From: JANNXQ01 sp031425095 | GTDB taxonomy: Bacteria; Verrucomicrobiota; Verrucomicrobiia; Chthoniobacterales; Chthoniobacteraceae | Assembly: GCA_031425095.1 (NCBI GenBank) | Contig: JANPIS010000413.1 | Span: 1 to 64,000, forward strand | Length of the DNA stretch: 64,000 nt | Direction: 5' to 3' | Shown here: one piece after another, positions 23,531-33,000 of the stretch | Layout of the letters: each line of letters begins with the position of its first letter | Position numbering within the stretch: the first letter of the stretch is position 1 | Made by a program: the position numbers and the translations under genes | Notes under the pieces: model-generated | Databases searched by the model: none | Told to the model about the DNA's origin: nothing | Seen by the model: only the letters and a program-made list of their open reading frames with translations

Positions 23531-24083
23531 TGAACCGCTCAAACTCGTGCTCGGATTGCTGACGGGGATCGTCTTCGGCGTGCTGCTGCAAAAGGGGCAG
23601 GTCGCAAAATTCCAGAAGATCCTCGGACAGTTTCTGCTGAAGGATTTCACCGTCGTGAAGATCATGGCGACGGCAATTGCGGTGGGAACGGTTGGCGTTC
23701 ATGCGCTCGTCGCGATGGGGGCGGCGGAGATTCACATCCAGACGGCATCGCTGGCACGCGTCATCGTCGGTGGAGTGCTTTTCGGCGCAGGGCTCGCGGT
23801 GTTTGGGTTGTGCCCGGGCACGAGCGTGACGGCATGCGGCGAAGGTCGGCGCGATGCCATGGTCGGCGTGCTCGGGATGTTTGTGGGGGCGGGCATTTAC
23901 GTCGCGGCCTTCCCGGCGTTGCAGCCGATCATCAAGTCGATGGCGGATTTTGGGAAAGTCACGCTGCCGCAATTCATCGGCACCTCGCCGTGGCTGTGGG
24001 CAGGCGGGCTGGCGGTCGTCATCGCCATCGCGCTCGCGATCCTGGAGCGCGTCCATCCCAAGCATCTCGACGCTACTCCCTAG
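23523..24083 (+). CDS. YeeE/YedE-family transporter, C-terminal half (pair 1)
   Basis: A 186-residue membrane protein, the second half of the split transporter: LVLGLLTGIVFGVLLQKGQVAKFQ, KDFTVVKIMATAIAVG, GGVLFGAGLAVFGLCPGTSVTA and a C-terminal helix pair. The Cys-Pro-Gly-Thr motif is the counterpart of CTSGH in the first half. The start at 23523 has GGAGG upstream; an in-frame ATG 21 bases earlier is less likely. The family imports thiosulfate (TsuA) or supplies sulfur for selenium and sulfur metabolism. Confidence 0.9.
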   Translation: MFDEPLKLVLGLLTGIVFGVLLQKGQVAKFQKILGQFLLKDFTVVKIMATAIAVGTVGVHALVAMGAAEIHIQTASLARVIVGGVLFGAGLAVFGLCPGTSVTACGEGRRDAMVGVLGMFVGAGIYVAAFPALQPIIKSMADFGKVTLPQFIGTSPWLWAGGLAVVIAIALAILERVHPKHLDATP

Positions 24084-24101
24084 TCCTTATCATCAAAACC
24101 T

Positions 24102-25505
24102 ATGTCACTCGTATTCGAACGCATCCAAACTGAAGGCATCGCCGAGTTATCCTACCTGCTCGGCGACGATAGCGACGGCGTCGCGGCGGTTTTTGATCCG
24201 ACGCCGGATGTGGAGAAATACGTGGAGCTGGCGCGCGAGAAGAAGGTCTCGATCACGCATATTTTCGAGACGCACATTCACGCGGATCTTGTCAGCGGTT
24301 CGCGTGAGCTTTGTGCGCGGCTGCAATCGGCGAAGGTCTTTGTCAGTCACGAGGGCGATGCGCGGTATGGCTTCGATCACGAGAAGCTGGAGGACGGTGA
24401 TCAGTTCACGTTTGGCAAGACGCTGGTCACCGTGCGCCACACGCCAGGCCACACGCCGGAGCATGTGAGCTATCTCGTCGCGGAGAAGGATCACCCGGAC
24501 ACGCCGTGGGGTGTGCTCACGGGCGATTCGCTTTTCGTCAATTCCGCCGGGCGGCCCGATCTGCTCGGCTCCAGCGAGACGGAGGAGCTGACGCAAAAGC
24601 TCTTCAAAACTCTGCGTGAATTCTACCTCGCGCTGCCGGACAGCGTGATGATTTATCCAGCGCACGGCCACGGTTCGCCGTGCGGCGCGGACATTGGTGA
24701 CCGACTCGAGAGCACCATCGGCTACGAGCGGAAGTTCAATCCCTACCTCCAAATCTCCGACTATGACAAATTCCGCGAGCACGCGCTGAGCAGCGCGCCG
24801 CCGGTGCCGAAGTATTACCCGCGGATGAAAAAGGTGAACGCGAAAGGGCCGAAGATCCTCGGCAATTTACCGCGCGTGCCGGGCCTGCCCGCAAAGGTTT
24901 TCAAGGAGGCCGTGGAAAGGAAAGCCGGCGTGCTCGTGGACACGCGCATGATGCTCGGCTTCGGCGGCGGGCACATCAAAGGCGCACTCAGCATCGGCGG
25001 CACACCCATGCTTTCCATCTGGGCCGGCTGGCTCCTGGAGCCTGACGAACCCATCCTGCTCGTGATCGACAAGGACAGCCAGATCGACGAAATCGTGAAG
25101 CTGTTTCTGCGCACCGGTTACACCGAGTTTGCGGGCTATCTCGTCGGTGGCATGAAGGCGTGGGACAATGCGGGCTTCGAGTTGGAGGAAGTCGGCCAGA
25201 TGACCGTGCATGAAGTGAAGGACGCCGGCGCCGCGCTGCAAATCATCGACGTCCGCGCGCCGACCGAATGGAAAAAGGGGCACATCCCTGGTGCGCGTCA
25301 CGTCTTCCTACCGGAGCTGCGGGAAAAGATCGGCGAGTTGGATCGCGAGCGACCGACGGCGGTTTATTGCGACAGCGGATATCGCGCGAGCATCGGCGCG
25401 AGTATTTTGAAACAGGAGGATTTCAACTGCGTTTGCAACGTGCCGGGAAGCTGGCAGGCGTGGAAGAAAGCGAAGTTCCCGATCGAAGGAGGGAACGGAA
25501 AATGA
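24102..25505 (+). CDS. persulfide dioxygenase-rhodanese fusion (MBL fold + two rhodanese domains)
   Basis: A 467-residue enzyme. Residues 1-250: metallo-beta-lactamase fold with THIHADLVSG (His58, His60, Asp62), HTPGHTPEH (His113), GDSLF (Asp142) and PAHGHG (His188), the persulfide-dioxygenase type that oxidises glutathione or protein persulfide to sulfite. Residues about 265-365: a rhodanese domain with no Cys at its active-site position. Residues about 370-467: an active rhodanese with Cys423 in YCDSGYRAS. The order matches CstB-like/BlhA-type proteins. The stop overlaps the next ATG (ATGA). Confidence 0.92.
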   Translation: MSLVFERIQTEGIAELSYLLGDDSDGVAAVFDPTPDVEKYVELAREKKVSITHIFETHIHADLVSGSRELCARLQSAKVFVSHEGDARYGFDHEKLEDGDQFTFGKTLVTVRHTPGHTPEHVSYLVAEKDHPDTPWGVLTGDSLFVNSAGRPDLLGSSETEELTQKLFKTLREFYLALPDSVMIYPAHGHGSPCGADIGDRLESTIGYERKFNPYLQISDYDKFREHALSSAPPVPKYYPRMKKVNAKGPKILGNLPRVPGLPAKVFKEAVERKAGVLVDTRMMLGFGGGHIKGALSIGGTPMLSIWAGWLLEPDEPILLVIDKDSQIDEIVKLFLRTGYTEFAGYLVGGMKAWDNAGFELEEVGQMTVHEVKDAGAALQIIDVRAPTEWKKGHIPGARHVFLPELREKIGELDRERPTAVYCDSGYRASIGASILKQEDFNCVCNVPGSWQAWKKAKFPIEGGNGK

Positions 25506-26089
25506 AACGCGCGCTTGTGTTTGCATTGCTGCTCCTGCCTTCGCTGGCGCAGGCCGCGGATCTCGCGGTGGATGCCACGAGCTACGACGGGCCCGCGTGG
25601 TCGCCATACGTCGTCGGCGCGGGCATCGGCGTCCTTTGCTGGCTCACGTTTTATTTTTCCGACAAGCCAATCGGCGCGTCATCCGCCTATGCCACGCTCG
25701 CGGGCATGATCGGGAAAATCTTCGCACGCAAGCGCACCGAGTCGCTCGCCTACTACAAGACCGAGCCGCCCGTTGTGAATTGGGAACTCGTCTTCGTGCT
25801 CGCCACGATCGTCGGCGGCTTCATCGCTGCGACCACCGGCGGTGACTTCACTGGACGCTGGCTCCCGCCGATGTGGGAGGCGCGCTTTGGCGAAGGCACG
25901 CTTGGCTTGCGCGCGCTCTTCGCCGTCGGCGGCGGCGTGCTCATGGCCTTTGGCGCGCGCCTCGCTGGAGGCTGCACCAGTGGCCACGGCATCAGCGGCA
26001 CGCTCCAGCTCAATGTCGCGTCATGGATCGCCGTGATCTGTTTCTTCATCGGCGGCATCGCTGTCGCCCTGCCCCTCTACGCGCAATGA
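25502..26089 (+). CDS. YeeE/YedE-family transporter, N-terminal half (pair 2)
   Basis: A 195-residue paralogue of 22988-23530, with an added N-terminal signal-like helix (ALVFALLLLPSLAQAA). Shared blocks: SPYVVGAGIGVLCWLTFYFS, WELVFVLATIVGGF, GGVLMAFGARLAGGCTSGHGISG. The start at 25502 is coupled to the dioxygenase stop. A 78-codon upstream extension that reads through the dioxygenase gene was rejected. Confidence 0.9.
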   Translation: MKRALVFALLLLPSLAQAADLAVDATSYDGPAWSPYVVGAGIGVLCWLTFYFSDKPIGASSAYATLAGMIGKIFARKRTESLAYYKTEPPVVNWELVFVLATIVGGFIAATTGGDFTGRWLPPMWEARFGEGTLGLRALFAVGGGVLMAFGARLAGGCTSGHGISGTLQLNVASWIAVICFFIGGIAVALPLYAQ

Positions 26090-26688
26090 ACTCCACGATC
26101 GACCCAGGCAAATCCGTAAAAGAGTCCACCGCCGCGCTGCCGTCGTCCGCACCGCCCGCGGCGAAGCTCATCGGCGCGATCCTCTTCGGCCTCGCCTTCG
26201 GATTCCTCCTGCAAAAAGGCGGCGTCGGAAAATTCCACGTCCTCATCGGCCAGCTTCTACTCCAGGATTTCACCGTCGCGAAAGTCATGCTCACCGCAAT
26301 CGTCGTCGGCATGGTCGGCGTCTTCGCGCTGCACTGGCGCGCGAAAGTGAACCTCAACATCAAGCCCACGCGCCTGGCCTCCAACATCATCGGTGGCCTC
26401 GTCTTCGGCGCCGGTTTCGCGCTGCTCGGCTACTGCCCCGGCACCGCCGCCGCCGCGCTCGGCCAGGGAAATTGGGACGCGCTGCTCGGCATGGCTGGCC
26501 TGCTGCTCGGCTCATATCTCTACGCGGAGTTTTCCGCCGGCATCAAAGCCACGATCGAAAAGTGGGGCGACAAAGGGAAGCTCATGCTCCCCGACCTGCT
26601 GCAAATCCCGCGCGGCGTCTTTGTGCCAGCCTTTGCATTGCTGTTGATCGCGGTGCTGTTTGCGCTCGAGCGTTTTACGGATCGCTAA
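26086..26688 (+). CDS. YeeE/YedE-family transporter, C-terminal half (pair 2)
   Basis: A 200-residue paralogue of 23523-24083: LIGAILFGLAFGFLLQKGGV, QDFTVAKVMLTAIVVGMVGV, GGLVFGAGFALLGYCPGTAAAA and a C-terminal helix near FVPAFALLLIAVLFALERF. It carries the Cys-Pro-Gly-Thr motif. The ATG overlaps the stop of the N-half gene (ATGA), so this pair is translated as a unit. A Ser/Lys/Pro-rich 25-residue N-terminal extension distinguishes it from pair 1. Confidence 0.9.
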   Translation: MNSTIDPGKSVKESTAALPSSAPPAAKLIGAILFGLAFGFLLQKGGVGKFHVLIGQLLLQDFTVAKVMLTAIVVGMVGVFALHWRAKVNLNIKPTRLASNIIGGLVFGAGFALLGYCPGTAAAALGQGNWDALLGMAGLLLGSYLYAEFSAGIKATIEKWGDKGKLMLPDLLQIPRGVFVPAFALLLIAVLFALERFTDR

Positions 26689-26691
26689 GTT

Positions 26692-27156
26692 ATGAACGCC
26701 GCCGACCTGCCATTTCCGCCTAGAGCGACGCGCGTGGAGCGCAGCAGCGCCGAGGAAATCAATGCCCGCATCGAGCTTGAAACCCTGGCCAACATCGAGC
26801 GTGTGGCGGCGGGCGGACGCGAGGCCATCGGGCGACGGCTCGAGGAACTCGACCGGGAGTGGGACATCGAGCGCACCTTGGAAGCAAACGCCGCAACCGT
26901 CACTCTGATCGAGCTGGGGCTGGGATCCTCCGTGGACCGGCGCTGGTTTGCTTTCCCTGTCGTTGTCGCCGCCTTTCTCCTCCAGCACTCGCTCCAAGGC
27001 TGGTGTCCGCCGCTTCCGCTATTCCGCCGACGTGGCATCCGCACGGAACGCGAGATCCATCTCGAGCGCACTGCCCTGCGCATCTTGCGCGGCGATTTCG
27101 AGTGGTTGTCGAACGAGCCGCACGAAGCTTTCCGCCTGGCGAGGGAGGCATTATGA
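26692..27156 (+). CDS. DUF2892/YgaP-like membrane protein
   Basis: A 154-residue protein. Residues 15-70 are a charged helical region (INARIELETLANIERVAAGG, EELDREWDIERTLEANAA). Residues about 72-115 hold a membrane segment FPVVVAAFLLQHSLQGWCPPLPLFRRRGIRT, typical of the YgaP-like/DUF2892 module found fused to or next to rhodanese proteins, and the C-terminus EIHLERTALRILRGDF is helical. It follows the second transporter pair after 3 bases and overlaps the next gene by ATGA. Confidence 0.8.
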   Translation: MNAADLPFPPRATRVERSSAEEINARIELETLANIERVAAGGREAIGRRLEELDREWDIERTLEANAATVTLIELGLGSSVDRRWFAFPVVVAAFLLQHSLQGWCPPLPLFRRRGIRTEREIHLERTALRILRGDFEWLSNEPHEAFRLAREAL

Positions 27157-27443
27157 CCGCCCGGCTCGTCCGGTCGAAAAGCGGGAGTTGGGCCGGCATC
27201 CTGGCGCTTTGTGCGGGGTTGTGGCCGCGCATGGCGGCGGCTTGTCCGATCTGCAACACGGAGACCGGGCGGCAGGTCCGACTAGGCATCTTTAACGACA
27301 GTTTTTGGAGCACGCTTTTGGCGGTCGTATCCCCGTTTCCCGTCCTCCTGCTGGCCATCGCTGCCTACCGTTTCGGGTGGCCGCCGCTCCGCGACCGTTC
27401 CGCTTCAACCTCGCACGCGAACCTAAGTCATCAGACACAATGA
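27153..27443 (+). CDS. small membrane protein with CPIC motif
   Basis: A 96-residue protein. Residues 14-30 form a signal-like helix, followed directly by ACPICNTETGRQVRLGIFND, then a membrane helix WSTLLAVVSPFPVLLLAIAAY and a short polar tail. The Cys-Pro-Ile-Cys pair at the presumed outer face could bind metal or exchange disulfides or persulfides. I recall such CPxC membrane proteins as unnamed. Its start and stop are both coupled to neighbours by ATGA overlaps. Confidence 0.7.
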   Translation: MTARLVRSKSGSWAGILALCAGLWPRMAAACPICNTETGRQVRLGIFNDSFWSTLLAVVSPFPVLLLAIAAYRFGWPPLRDRSASTSHANLSHQTQ

Positions 27444-27928
27444 ATCGTGACGTGAATCAAAAGCCGCTCGTTGTCGCTGGCATCTTTATGGGCATCGGCC
27501 TGGGAGGATTTTTCGATGGGATCCTCTTCCATCAACTGCTTCAGACCCACAACATGCTCTCGGCGAAGTTTCCCAAAACGAGCATCGCGAACATGGAGAT
27601 CAACATGTTCTGGGACGGCTTGTTCCATTCGATGACTTATACGATGACCCTCATCGGCTTGGTCCTGCTCTGGAAATGCGGCGCACGTCGCGACGTGCCG
27701 TGGTCGGGGAAGACTTTCCTCGGCGCAAATTTTCTCGGTTGGGGACTTTTCAACTTCGTCGAGGGCATCATCGACCATCACATCCTCCACATTCACCACG
27801 TCCTGGAGAGCCACGGTCCGTCGATGTTCGACTACCTGTTTCTTGCTTCGGGACTAATCTTCATCGTCGGCGGCTGGATGGCGATCCGTTCGGCACGTTC
27901 GGATCCCGCTTTGCCGCGCGGCGCTTGA
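27440..27928 (+). CDS. DUF2243 membrane protein
   Basis: A 162-residue protein with four membrane helices: VVAGIFMGIGLGGFFDGILF, TLIGLVLLWKC, GANFLGWGLFNFVEGIIDHH and LFLASGLIFIVGGWMA. The blocks DGILFHQLLQTHNM and WGLFNFVEGIIDHHILHIHHV define DUF2243; the many conserved His residues suggest metal or haem-copper contact. The start is ATGA-coupled. A second, diverged copy is at 54423-54980 in the trehalose operon. Confidence 0.9.
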   Translation: MNRDVNQKPLVVAGIFMGIGLGGFFDGILFHQLLQTHNMLSAKFPKTSIANMEINMFWDGLFHSMTYTMTLIGLVLLWKCGARRDVPWSGKTFLGANFLGWGLFNFVEGIIDHHILHIHHVLESHGPSMFDYLFLASGLIFIVGGWMAIRSARSDPALPRGA

Positions 27929-27965
27929 TCACTTGCCTCGATGCAACGGCCTCTCGCTAACGCCC

Positions 27966-29075
27966 ATGAGCACCACTTCCGGAAAGCATGAAGCCTCGGT
28001 AAAAGCAGCCGATTTACTTTCGTCGGGCGGGATGATTGTCCGGGAAAAGGAGCCTTTGAACTTGGAGATGCCATTTGGGTCGCTCAGCTCCTTTGTCACG
28101 CCGGTCGAGCGATTCTATGTGCGCTGTCACTTTCCCATCCCCGACATCGACGTGAAGTCGTGGCGGCTGAGTGTCGAAGGCGAGGTGGAGCATCCGTTGG
28201 AACTGAGTTACGAGGACCTGCGCGGGATGGAGACGCGCACGATCACCACCGTGATGGAATGCGCAGGCAATGGCCGGGCGTTTCTCGAGCCGCAGCGCGA
28301 CGGGGCGCAGTGGGAAGGCGGCGCGGTCGGCAACGCGGAATGGACCGGTGTGCCGCTCGCCCTGGTGCTTGCGAAGGCCGGAGTGCGAAAGGCCGCGCGC
28401 GAGCTGATTCTCGAAGGCGCCGATCAGGGCGAGATCAAGGAACCGCCGCGCCCTGCGGGAAAAATTCACTACTCGCGCAGCCTGCCGCTGGCCAAGGCCA
28501 ACGACGATGTGCTCCTCGCCTTTCAACTCAACGGCGAAGACCTCCCCGCGGCGCATGGCTTCCCACTGCGCGCCGTAGTGCCCGGATGGTATGGCATGGC
28601 CGCGGTGAAGTGGCTCACGAAGATCCTCGCGACCGCGCAGCCCTACAGCGGGTATTTCCAGTCGATCGATTACGCGTATTGGGAGCGCGGTTCGAGCGCG
28701 CCGACGCTCGTGCCGATCACCGCGGGGCGCGTGAAATCCCAGATTGCGCGCCCCGAATTCGCCGAGGCCGTGCGCGCGGGTCAGAGCTATCGCGTGCATG
28801 GCGCGGCGTGGACGAGCGGGGCCGAGATCGCGCGGGTCGAAGTGAGCACCGACGCGGGGAAAACATGGAACGACGCGCGTCTCCTTGGAAAATCCATCCG
28901 CAACGCGTGGCGACTGTGGGAATACGATTGGCCCGTCCCGACGCAGCCCGGAAAAGCCACGCTCATGGCCCGGGCCACGGATTCCGAGAGGCGCACCCAA
29001 CCCGCCGAACACCACGACGATCGCGGCAGCTACCTCATCCACCACTGGCTTCCCATCGAGGTCATCATCCGCTGA
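27966..29075 (+). CDS. sulfite oxidase-type molybdopterin enzyme
   Basis: A 369-residue enzyme that would oxidise sulfite to sulfate. Residues about 40-240: the molybdopterin domain with FYVRCHFPIPDIDVKSW, TVMECAGNGR (molybdenum-ligand Cys99) and GFPLRAVVPGWYGMAAVKWL. Residues about 260-365: the C-terminal dimerisation domain (VKSQIARPEF, VSTDAGKTWNDARL, WRLWEYDW). No haem domain and no Tat signal are visible, so it is probably cytoplasmic or secreted by another route. It is placed directly after genes expected to release sulfite. A 358-residue antisense ORF was rejected. Confidence 0.92.
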   Translation: MSTTSGKHEASVKAADLLSSGGMIVREKEPLNLEMPFGSLSSFVTPVERFYVRCHFPIPDIDVKSWRLSVEGEVEHPLELSYEDLRGMETRTITTVMECAGNGRAFLEPQRDGAQWEGGAVGNAEWTGVPLALVLAKAGVRKAARELILEGADQGEIKEPPRPAGKIHYSRSLPLAKANDDVLLAFQLNGEDLPAAHGFPLRAVVPGWYGMAAVKWLTKILATAQPYSGYFQSIDYAYWERGSSAPTLVPITAGRVKSQIARPEFAEAVRAGQSYRVHGAAWTSGAEIARVEVSTDAGKTWNDARLLGKSIRNAWRLWEYDWPVPTQPGKATLMARATDSERRTQPAEHHDDRGSYLIHHWLPIEVIIR

Positions 29076-29095
29076 ATACGCGCGACCCACCCCTT

Positions 29096-29551
29096 ATGAA
29101 AACCATGCTCCAAACTCTCGCGCTCGCCGCGCTCACCCTGCTCCCGCTCACTGTCGTGACTGCTGAATCCGAAAAGCCATCCCCCGAAAAAGCTCACAAG
29201 GTCGTCTTCGAAGTCGCCATGGACGGCGCTGACAAATGGCAGGGCGCGCTGCGCAACGTCGAGAACGTGCGCATATCGCTCGGCGCAAAAACCAAGGTGG
29301 AAGTCGTCACCCACGGCAAAGGCGTCGGGATGCTGCTCGCGAAGACTTCCGCCGAGAACGCCGAGATGAAAGCCAAACTCGAACAACTTCACGCCGCTGG
29401 CGTCGTCTTCGCCGCGTGTGAGAACACAATGAAGCGCGAGAAAATCGAAAAGAAGGATCTCGTCGAGCTATCCACGACCGTCGATTCCGGCGTCAGCGAA
29501 GTGGTCCGCAAACAAGAGGCCGGCTACGCCTACATCAAGAGCGGCGGCTAG
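29096..29551 (+). CDS. periplasmic DsrE-family protein
   Basis: A 151-residue protein with a signal peptide (residues 1-23, ending VVTA). The mature part has a DsrE fold: HKVVFEVAMDGADKWQGALRN, VEVVTHGKGVGML, LHAAGVVFAACENTMKR and the end VRKQEAGYAYIKSGG. Cys108 is the conserved sulfur-carrying cysteine position. Periplasmic DsrE proteins bind polysulfide or persulfide intermediates. It closes the recognisable sulfur island and starts 20 bases after the sulfite oxidase. Confidence 0.88.
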   Translation: MKTMLQTLALAALTLLPLTVVTAESEKPSPEKAHKVVFEVAMDGADKWQGALRNVENVRISLGAKTKVEVVTHGKGVGMLLAKTSAENAEMKAKLEQLHAAGVVFAACENTMKREKIEKKDLVELSTTVDSGVSEVVRKQEAGYAYIKSGG

Positions 29552-29569
29552 AAGACTAACGACGCGCTC

Positions 29570-29995
29570 ATGAGCGATCGCAAATCCATCACCCTTCTTC
29601 AGATCAACGACACGCACGGTTATCTGGAGCCGCACCCGGAGCTTTTTTGGGAAGGCGGCCATGCGGAATACCGCACGTCGGGTGGTTATACGCGGTTGCT
29701 CTCCGTCTTCAAGCAGGTACGCGAGGAACGGAACGGTGCGGTGATCGCGCTCGATAACGGCGACACGCTGATGAAGTTCATCACGATCTGCGACTACACC
29801 GGCATCATCGAATGCGAAATCTTCGCCCAAACCTACCGCCGCTTCGGCCTCGAAACCGTCCGCCACCCCGTCGTCGAACTGGAAGCCCGTGTGACGCCGT
29901 TCGACAGCGGCGAGGGCTGCACGCTCGATGTCGTGCGCATCGGTCCGCCGCGCATGGGACTTGACCATAATCCAAAGCTTTGCGCGGCAACTTAG
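29570..29995 (+). pseudogene. chimeric ORF: 5'-nucleotidase N-terminus fused in frame to DNA polymerase III alpha OB-fold tail
   Basis: Residues 1-66 (LLQINDTHGYLEPHPELFW, GGYTRLLSVFKQ, ALDNGDT) are the first metal-binding part of a metallophosphatase/5'-nucleotidase, with Asp14-His16 of the DTH motif. After GDT the expected FHG continuation is missing. From about residue 68 (MKFITICDYTGIIECEIF, then YRRFGLETVRHPVVELEARV and a GCTLDVVRIG ending) it instead reads like the C-terminal OB domain of DnaE/ImuC-type polymerases. The join is near base 29770. It is probably the scar of a deletion, or a misassembly; the product is unlikely to act as either enzyme. Confidence 0.65.
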
Positions 29996-30024
29996 CCTCC
30001 ATACTGATTCTCATATAACAGAGA

Positions 30025-33000
30025 CTACCCGACTTTTACTGTGCCGGCTTTTGCACGCTTCAGGCGGACGGTTTGCTGCGGAGCTTCGTCGAGTGACTCG
30101 CTGGCCTGCTCCGCGCCCTCGTCGAGTTTGGCAGATGCCTGGTTCTTGGTAATGTCGAGAGCTTCCACGATCTCCTGCTGTCGGTTCGCGGCCGCCGTCA
30201 GCTTTTCCTCATGCTCGAAGGGGTGGACGAGTTGCCTGGTGAGGTCTTGGGTTTGTTTGTCACACTGTTTGAGATCGGCTTCGCGCTGGCGGAGACGGTC
30301 CTCCATACTTTCCAAGGCGTGTTCGATGGAGGCGATGGTGCCAACGGGACTGTCGCTTACGTTTGCTTTGTATTCGTGCTTCCCTTGGATGAGGAGATTT
30401 GCCCGTTCATCGAAGCGATGCAACGAAATGGGGAAGCCGCCGATCTCGCCGATGGCGTTGGTGGATTGGAAGGGCTTCAGCGCGGCGGCGAGGAAGACGA
30501 GGGCCCGTCCGGCTTTCACGCGGTCGGTGAAAATCTCCTTTTGCACCGTCATGGTGAATTGGTCGCCGCGTGTATTGGTCCGGGTGCGCAGGTCTTCGCG
30601 AATGCTGGCGATGTCGCGCTCGGAACTTTGAATGCTGTCGCCCAAAGTTTTTAGCCGGTAGCGCATTTGGTAGAGGCTTTCGGTGTGTTGCTTCTTCAAA
30701 CGGGTGAGACGCATGACTTCGGCATCGACATGCGCCTTCTCGATGACGAGCGGATTGCCGGACGCGATGGCCTTGACCTCGGCATAGGTGAGCGCGGCGG
30801 CGTCCACGTCCTCGGCGCGGCGCACGGTTGCGTCGCCGTTCATCACTTGCGCAATGAAGCGGCACTTCGTCTCCAAGGTCTGCCACATGTAGGCGTCGAA
30901 ACTGCCTTCGGTCACGTAGCGGAAGACCTTCACGTATTCGTTTTCATTTCCCTGGCGGAGAATGCGGCCGTCCCGCTGCTCGATGTCGGCGGGCCGCCAC
31001 GGCGCATCGAGATGGTGCAGTGCGACAAGCCGTTTCTGCACGTTAGTGCCTTCGCCCATCTTGGGGGTGCTGCCGAGGAGCACGCGTACTTTTCCTTCGC
31101 GCACGTTCTTGAAGAGAGAGGCCTTGGCGGCGTCATCGTCGAAATCCTGAATGAAGGCGATGTCATCGCTGGGAATCCCGCGGGCGAGCAGCTTTTCCCG
31201 CACGTCGTCATACACGGAGAAGCACCGGCCTCCGCCCTGGGGCGTGGACATGTCGCAGAAGACGAGCTGCGCGCCTGTCGTCTCCGCCGAGTCGAGCCAG
31301 ACTTGATAAATCTTCTCCACCGCCTGATTGGTCTTTGAATCCGGGTTGTCGCGGACGTGTGGGAGGACGAGGCGGAGATCGAGTGCGGCCTTCCGGCCTT
31401 CGGTGGTGATCTTGAGCATGTTGTCGTCGCGCGGATCGACTTTGCCGCTCTTAATCTTCTCGGTGCGCTTCACGAGTTGATCGACGAAGCGCTTCAACTC
31501 CGGGCTGCACGGTGCGTTCACGGTGATGGGTCCGCCTTGCTCCATCTTCGGCACTGGCAGCTTGAGCATCTCCGCCGTCTGCACATCGGCGACCTGGCGG
31601 AACTGCTGCATCAGTTCCGGCACATTGACGAACCGCGCGAAGCGGCTTTGCAGCCGGTAGCCGCTCCCATCCGGGCTGAGTTCCATCGCCGTCACGGTCT
31701 CGCCAAAGGTGCCCGCCCACGAATCGAAATGTTGGAGCTGGTTCCGTCTCAGCGTGCTCATCTGTAAGTAACGCTGCATCGTGAACATTTCCGCCATCGT
31801 GTTGGAGATCGGCGTGCCAGTGGCGAAGACCACGCCGCCGCCTCGGTTCTTCTCCTGAATGTGCTGGACCTTGAGAAATAGGTCGAACGCGCGTTCGGAA
31901 GCAGTCTGTGGCAGGCCCGCCACGCGCGTCATCTTCGTGAGGTAGAAGAGGTTCTTGAACTTGTGCGCCTCGTCGATGAAGAGCCGGTCGATTCCGAGTT
32001 CCTCAAACGTCAGCGTGTTGTCCTTCTTCTCGTCCGCGGCAAGCGATTCGAGTTTGGTCTTGAGCCGTTTCTTCACTCGCTCCAGTTCTTTCACGATTCG
32101 CGAGCCTCGCTCGCCCCTCTTTTCGCGGATGGCCCGCTCGATCTCGTAGATCTGTTCGTCGATGAAGGCGCGCCGTGTCTCCACCGAGACGGGAATCTTC
32201 TCGAAGCTGGAGTGCGTGACGATGACGCCATCCCAATTCCCCGTGGCGATGCGGCTGAACAGGCGCGCCCGCTTCGACGCCTCGAAGTCATCTTTACCGG
32301 CTACCAGAATGTTTGCGGCGGGATACAGCGTGAGCAGTTCGGTTGAGAACTGTGCCAGCATGTGGTTCGGGACGACGAACATCGGTTTCCTCGCCAGTCC
32401 GAGCCGCTTTAACTCAATCCCTGCCGCGACCATGGTGTAAGTCTTGCCCGCACCAACGGCGTGCGCGAGGAGTGTGTTGTCAGTCTGCACGATGCGCCAA
32501 ATCGCGTTTTTCTGATGCGGTCGGAGCGTAATCTCCGGGTTGCTCGTCGGAAGGGTGAGATGACTCCCGTAGAAGACGCGGAGCCGCACGCTGTTGAACT
32601 CGTCATTGTATTTGCGGCAAAGCCGTTCGCGCCGCGCATCGTCCTCCCAAATCCACGACTTAAAGCGCTCCTTGATCTTCTCCATCTTGTCCCGCGCCGC
32701 CTCGGTCTGCTGGGGATTGATGATCGGCGCGTCGGTTTTCGCGTCGGTGTCATAGACCGTGGGCGTTTTGAGATCAAGCGCGTCCTGGATCAGTTCTATG
32801 GCGGAATAGCGGGCCGTGCCCCACTCGGCGGTGTTCGCGACGGTGGCCCGCGCTCCGTAGTCGCCGCGGATGAACCAAGTCCCCACCGCCGCCGCGTGTG
32901 AAACAGTCACGCCCTCCGTGCCAAGCAACGCTTGGGAAAAAGCCTCCACATCTGCCGGTGGAATCCACACCGCGCCAAGCCGCGAGTCGATCTCCGAAGG

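Noticed and set aside
28014..29090. A 358-codon minus-strand ORF
   Set aside because: It lies over the sulfite oxidase gene, whose Cys motif and domains are clear; no motif in the antisense product.
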